Positions 58,383-64,000 of a stretch of DNA of 64,000 bases are shown here, in pieces. The position numbers and the translations under genes are program-made. The stretch covers positions 6,159,001 to 6,223,000 of the forward strand of contig NC_070563.1 in NCBI RefSeq assembly GCF_026914185.1, read 5' to 3'. Position 1 is the stretch's first letter; every line of letters starts with the position of its first letter. The notes beneath the pieces were generated by a model that saw only the letters and a program-made list of their open reading frames with translations, had not been told where the DNA came from and searched no databases. Source of the DNA: Puccinia triticina (taxonomy: Eukaryota > Basidiomycota > Pucciniomycetes > Pucciniales > Pucciniaceae).

Positions 58383-61161
58383 ATAATATGAATTATCAGT
58401 ATCTGGGATAGAATGAGTAAATCTTTTATATCTAGCACAGTATAACTGAGATGATTTTGGGGTTCATTTATTCTCTGAGACTCAATTATAAATGCAAATT
58501 CATATCTAGCTTCTTGGTTTAACAACCCCCAAGATTTTGAAAAAGATATCTCAAATTTGTCCAACTGTATCCAGACTTCTAGTAAAATCTGTGGCGAGCA
58601 AGATTTGCATTTTTTTGGATTGGTTGTTAGAGGATAAACATGTCACTCTTGCCCCCTTTTCAATTTTATCACTCATTCTGGATGAATACACGTATGGTTT
58701 TTTTTTCCTTCTGTGCTACAATTTGCCATCATTGAAGCTTGGAAATTAGAAGCCTAGGGAGAAAATCAGACCATCGGTTCTTTGTGCCTGTTCCTTGAGG
58801 TGACTCATACAAAATCTTGTATATTGGGTGTATTTCTACTGAAAACCCTACAATACTTTGCAGCGCTCAAATCTAGGGCTCCCTGACCAAATTTATCACC
58901 TATGAGCTTTTGTGTGAAATTTGAGCCAGGGAAGGAAAGGTGTCTTTATGGGTTTGGTTGAAAACAATTGAGCCAGAAAGTAAGCTGGAAGCGCCATCAG
59001 ACCATTTTAGACTTGTAAATTATTTGATCAGTCTAATAAGAACTCAATCTTGCTGAGGTACAAACATTTTCAGCCTTGGATGGACAAATAAGAGGCCAAG
59101 AAAGACCCTCACAAATTTAAGAAATCAGAGCAATTCCTGTTGGTTCTGCATGGATCACCGGGATAAAGTTTCCCAGCAGAAAAAACAAAACATAGGGGGA
59201 CAATAGCTCTTGATGCTAGGTGAGAAAGATATTTCAAGGCTTATCCCTGCTGCTGTGTGACTGCTCAGGGCCAAAATGGCACTATTGGCGGGGTTGCCAC
59301 AAGAGACACCGTGCCTGCTGTTGGTTTGTCTTCAGCAGCTGCGACAGGTGTTGTGATGGCAATTATGCTGGTCATCTCAGATAGCAAGAAGTTCAGCGGC
59401 TTCGCAACGCTTGCAGGAGGGACAAGTCTTAATCTAGCGCAAAAGATTCCAAGCCAAGCAGTTGAAGGGCAACTATGTACCTGGCTTTTATACCTTCAAA
59501 TGTTGCCCCTTTTAGTTAAGCTGTTTTCACCTGAAATCCCAGTCTTTATTAAACCCCGCGTGATTGAGTCTGCAAGAGCGTCAGCGTCAAGACTTCTGGT
59601 GACTCCAAAGTGAAGATTATTTTGGGGGTGGGTTTGATTTGGGGGTGGATGTGATGGGAACTTCAATGGCCAATTCAAGGGTGATACATAGTTTGGTTTT
59701 GGTCACAATCAAGTAAAAGTTCACGTATGAGGCTTTTTGGGTGGCTTGGGCAGCTGTCCTTCCCGGTTTCAATGAGCTAGACTTTGAGGGCGGGAGGAAA
59801 GTCCCATGGATACTGACCTGTGAAAGTACTGGCAATAGCCTGGGCTCCGTTTTTTGCAGCAAATTTCAGGGCAGCATGTTGTCCATAGGGACTGGCAGAG
59901 ACCACACAAACTTTGTGCAGCCAAGGGAACATTGATGTCCTCCTCAGTGGGGGCCAAACCCATGGCAGACAAGCGGAAGCCATATCCATGGGCCGGGTGG
60001 GTTTTTGGTTGGGATACCTAGCAGGTGGTCAATGGAGCGCTAAGAATTACCCGGGGAGATATCTTGACAAGAACTCGGGATGGGTTGAGTTGGCAGAGAG
60101 GCATTGGTCGCGGGCGCGGCTTGCATTGCAGAGGTAGGTGTCGTTAGATGGGCGGCCAAAAATGCCCGGCATATTAGCAGACATTGACAAAGAGGGAGTT
60201 GGCATGACTACACGCCTGGGGGAGTGGTTCGTCAGATCGGTGTCCTCCGCTGCGTCACCGTGACCCTGCAGGAGTTGGACGCCATGGCAGCGTAGTTTGG
60301 GCGGATAATTTCTGGGCGCCATGGCTGGACGGCGTGTGGGCGCAATTGGAACGCCTTGAGGTCGATGGCGCATACAGAAAGGCAGGAATACATATTGTAC
60401 CCTTCTGAAGTCGGGAGGCGATATCCTGCCACAAAGGGGGAGTGGGTGATTGTTGGAAAGAATGATATCGGAGATCGAAGTCACCCGCTTGGAGGGATGA
60501 CATGGGATGGAGCTCATGCCTCACAGGAATAACCTGCTATGTACGTATGTAAACTTGCTGTTATCTGAAACCATTTGAACGAGGGTTTCAGATGGTATCA
60601 ATGTCTGGGTTTCAGACGGCATGGGTGTCTGGGCTTCAGATTGCATTATGGTCGGGCCGCTACCAGACACAATTTGAACACATTCCCATTGGGGGGCAGA
60701 GAACTGCGCCGGCCACAAAGAGCAGAGGCAAGAGATGGCTGGTGCCGCTCGGTCGATCGGCCCCAGCCAACACCCATGACGACTCCTGCATGACTATTGA
60801 ATAGTGTCGAGCGCGCGCGCGAGCAGGCTACACAATAGTAATCGCCGCCTCTCATTTCATCTCACTTTTTCTTGACGCTTCTCAGGAATCTCACCACCAA
60901 AACTCACCAAAGTACCGGCTCCAGCTGGCCTTTGCCTTGTCACAAGCTGGCTCCCACCCTTTCACGTGCAAGACCGACTGCTGTTTGATTCCCCTCCTTT
61001 TCAATTTGCATGCTGCCACCGGCTGGCAACTGAAAAATTGGGCTACACAATCTGCCTGTTGCGGCATTGCTGGCGCCGGTCCTCCGCATCATCCTCCGCC
61101 CACACTGCTAAGCCAAAGCTCACAATCAATTCACCAAAACATCTCACCACAGCCAACCGGA
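58383..61161. other. Intergenic, with possible coding remnant on minus strand
   Basis: ORFs on minus at about 60718-60521 and 60524-60255 read as protein-like sequence (for example PLWQDIASRLQKGTICIPAF) and may be exons of an unrecognised or decayed gene. At 60578-60650 a 24-bp unit (TTCAGATGGTATCAATGTCTGGG-like) repeats three times and gives SETQT-type peptides. A GCGCGCGCGCG run lies at 60811-60821. Nothing else is assignable. Confidence 0.3.
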
Positions 61162-63694
61162 ATGTCTCACTTGCCGCTCACCAACAACGGCAATCCCATG
61201 CAACTGGCCGACCCCAATCAACACGGTTACTATGCCAGTCCTCCAAACCCCACACCCTCCGCAGACCATCGCCAACAGCAATATTTCAGTTCTCCTGCTT
61301 TCCAGTACAACCAGCCACATCCAGGATCAACTTTTGAACACAGCAGTCCAGGACTCCAGCTTTCCACACCAGGACAGTTCACCAGCCTCCCAAACTTGCA
61401 ACACTCCACTCCGTTACAGCGCAATCAGAATCAAAGGAGTATATTAATGTCTTCCAACGGATTGTACGTCCCGGACAGAAATCTAGCCACCAGCGGGTAT
61501 CGTGGAGCCACACACGGAAACCAACCACAGTTCAGCATTTATGAAAATCACAACGCCCCAGCGGCACAGCCAACTCCTCGACAGGTTCTTCCACAAGAGT
61601 ATCTTCCCCCAGCTCCTATGCCGAACCCCCAAGTCCAGCCTCCAAAGAAGAAACCCCGCAACAAAACCAAACGTCCGTATGTGGAGGCTGATACCCAGGC
61701 GAGCCAAATCAAAATCAACCCTGCCCAAATGCCTGCTCCACCAAACTCAACCAATCCTGCGACCGAACCCACTGCCCGAGATTCTGTTACACGATTCTTG
61801 ATGGTTCCCAACCTCAACACTGTACCTGCCGCGCGTGTCCCTCCAACACTAGAGGCATATGCAAATAAAACATCAGATGAACTGCGGGCCATTGCCCTTG
61901 CAAAATCAAAGAAGGTGATGACACGTGAGGATGAGTTGTACTTCTTCCAATACTATGAGCTACAGAAAGTTGAGTTAACCTTGGCAGCAATCAACCGTCG
62001 TGTATCCATGAGCATGATAGAAAATCTCATGTATGTATTTCATTTTCCCCTGGCAAATCTGTTGATTTCTTATACCGGTGTGATTTTTTTATCTGCACAG
62101 GGGTAGGAAACAGGCTGTGCGAGGAGCGTCGGGGTGGAACAACTTTCAGGCAAAAAACAATGATGTTTTCAAAGGCAGTACGTGTTTTTTGCCATTATAT
62201 CTCACTGTTTTTTTATTATACTGACTTTATGCACAATATTCAAATAGAAGGCCAAGGAGTTCGGAATTCAGGTGGTATGAAAAAGCTGTCTCCCATGTGG
62301 TGGGACTTAACCTCCGAACAACGTGACACGTACAAGAATAAAAAACTTCCTGCAATCATTGAAGAAGACGAGTCCGATGCTTCGACTGATGCACCCAATC
62401 TTGCAGCTGTCACGGGCCTCAGAGCACACTCCAAATCTCTTAAACTAGCCGAGAAGCGAGTTGATAAGTTCATGAAAGAGTGGAACCAAAAGGTAACATT
62501 CAACAGGACTAGTGTTATTGACATGCATGCCAGCTGACACGAGATGATCATGTATTAATTAGGCCCTTAACATTGCTGCTAGCAACCACTGCGAGCTGGT
62601 CATGTTTGCGGTGTCAAACCACCTCCAGAGTAACAATTTTCAGCTGGCATACTCCACACCCGGGGCGGCCGAATTTGTCAAACAAATGTACGAGGCAGAT
62701 GGCATCCAAAACTACCAAAGCCGAATTCAATCTTATTGCACTGGCGCCAAATTAAATGCGATCAGTGCCGCAGTTACTCAGAAAAAAACTAAGAAAGGTG
62801 TTAATAATGAAGCAGTCACTCAAGCCCGAGCCAAGCTGGCTGAGTTTGTTTGTAAGTACTGGTACCGTCTTTGTTTAATCTTCCTGTCATCTCCCTTTCT
62901 GAATAGAGGCTTTATTTAAACCACACTGGACGTGTACAGCTCGCGAGACTGAGGGCAGGAAGACAAGCTGGTCGTGGCAGGGTTGTGACAAAGCGCTTGG
63001 TCGTCTTGGATACAAGGTCGTCTTTCTCCCTGGCACCCTGTCAAACCCTGAATGGATCAAAAGTGCAAGCAACCGCCTCCTCAATGACGAAGCCAAGCTA
63101 ATCATGGACGATATAGACCAAGATCTCATTCGCATTGTTAAAGACAAGGATGCCTTAATGGGCCATATCCGCCAACCCGTCAAACCAGCTGCGTCAAGGA
63201 TTAGCCAAAAGAAAACCTCGGTCAATCGCAAAGGGAGCCCAGATGCCGAAAATCAGAATACTACCAACCCTCAATCAGGCTCGGCGGCAACCAAAAAACG
63301 CAAGCGAAACAACGCAGCTCCGCCCAAGAAACGCAAGCAACGCAAACGTCTCCCAAGCCTCACCCTTTCCGAGCGCGCACTGGACAGCAACACCTCGGAC
63401 GAAGATGCTCAATCAGACTCAGGAACCACATTCCCTGCTCGCAGGTTTCGACCTACTCGTCTGGCTGCAGGAGGCTTCATGTTATCGGATCACAGCCTTG
63501 CCAATAACACCAATGAAGAGGAAGATCTTCAAGCTCGTGGCCAACAAGTATCGAGTGTCCCTCACTCTGATGAAGAAGAAGATTGCGGTCCCTCATACAA
63601 ACATACCGACCCACAGAAATCAGCAACCCATTCGACTCTCCACGCTTCCAGGGCCGGGCCTGCCGCCAGCCTCTACCTCCAGGCATGCAACTAA
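61162..63694 (+). CDS. Proline/glutamine-rich, basic nuclear-type protein of unknown function
   Basis: The first in-frame ATG is at 61162. Exons are 61162-62030, 62101-62177, 62248-62492, 62563-62847 and 62909-63694, giving about 753 residues. The N-terminus is Pro/Gln/Asn-rich and disordered; a PPKKKPRNKTKRP stretch is a likely nuclear signal. The middle has conserved-looking Trp segments (SGWNNFQAKNNDVFKG and MWWDLTSEQRDTYKNKK) that loosely resemble an HMG-box spacing. The end has KKRKRNN and PKKRKQRKR nuclear signals, then an acidic tail. The fourth intron is uncertain: the better donor (GTAAGT at 62852) with the TAG acceptor at 62906 creates an in-frame stop, whereas a weak GTTTGT donor at 62848 keeps frame. 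The gene may thus be damaged. Function unknown; family expansion in rusts is suspected only. Confidence 0.6.
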
Positions 63695-64000
63695 CAATCT
63701 GCTCACTTTTTTCTACACTTTCTCTCTGCTCTTGTCAACTTCTCCGGTCAAATAAATTACAACTCAGACTCTTCAATGTTTATATCGTGCCACTCATTTT
63801 CTTTCTTAGTCTTTCTCATGATTATAAAAAAAATTCTGCCCGGTCTCCCTTTTACATCAAAATTGTAAGAATGACAATGGTTCTGCTGCAAAGTGATTGC
63901 GCACTGCTCCTGTTTCCAGACCCACAAGTCGCGCGCGGGCCCAGTGGATGATTGCAAAGTGATGATGTGCAGATAGTGGAGGGGGATTCATTATTATGCT
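63695..64000. other. 3' flank of the last gene
   Basis: AATAAA at about 63752 may be the polyadenylation signal. Nothing else is supported before the window ends. Confidence 0.4.

Noticed and set aside
1..64000. tRNA or rRNA genes
   Set aside because: I looked for B-box-like GGTTCGAATCC words and rRNA core sequences by eye and found none in a convincing context.

Overview
The window looks like nuclear DNA from a basidiomycete, most likely a rust fungus (Pucciniales). The reasons are genes split by many short GT-AG introns of about 50-105 nt, long-form eukaryotic GLT1, GH5 mannanases, small secreted proteins, and a TE-dense landscape. The species assignment is inference: I ran no search.

Layout. 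1-0.9 kb: 3' part of an SMC5/6-complex NSE1-type gene (+). 1.8-4.8 kb: 15-exon secreted GH5-type beta-mannanase (-). 5.7-11.2 kb: near-complete non-LTR retrotransposon (CCHC ORF1; endonuclease/RT/RNase H ORF2 broken by one in-frame stop). 11.2-17.2 kb: repeats, including a nested long hairpin and a CACTA-like element filled with a minisatellite. 17.2-22.9 kb: no confident gene. 23.2-25.7 kb: RING-finger gene (-), divergent from a small secreted cysteine-rich protein gene (+, 26.07-26.51 kb). 26.6-40.9 kb: a transposon graveyard holding three more CACTA-like elements, MITEs, two inverted LTR-like repeats, a hAT transposase remnant and another LTR. 41.0-44.0 kb: second mannanase (-), paralogous to the first. 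47.1-54.4 kb: 12-exon glutamate synthase GLT1 (-). 58.0-58.4 kb: small secreted protein (+). 61.2-63.7 kb: multi-exon basic/proline-rich nuclear-type protein (+).

The genes do not form one pathway. NSE1 (genome maintenance), GLT1 (ammonium assimilation) and the RING protein (ubiquitin ligation) are housekeeping or regulatory types. The two mannanases and two small secreted proteins fit a biotroph's secretome.

The most unusual structure is a set of four elements with CAC-type terminal inverted repeats, each flanked by an exact 3-bp duplication (TTC, TTG, CTC, AAT). Three are non-coding or nearly so and carry degenerate tandem-repeat arrays inside; the fourth is a 105-bp foldback relative of one of them. 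They look like CACTA-type non-autonomous elements whose bodies have become satellite arrays. I found no autonomous CACTA transposase in the window. Splice sites were assigned by eye from reading phase, consensus and, for the mannanases, comparison of the two copies.
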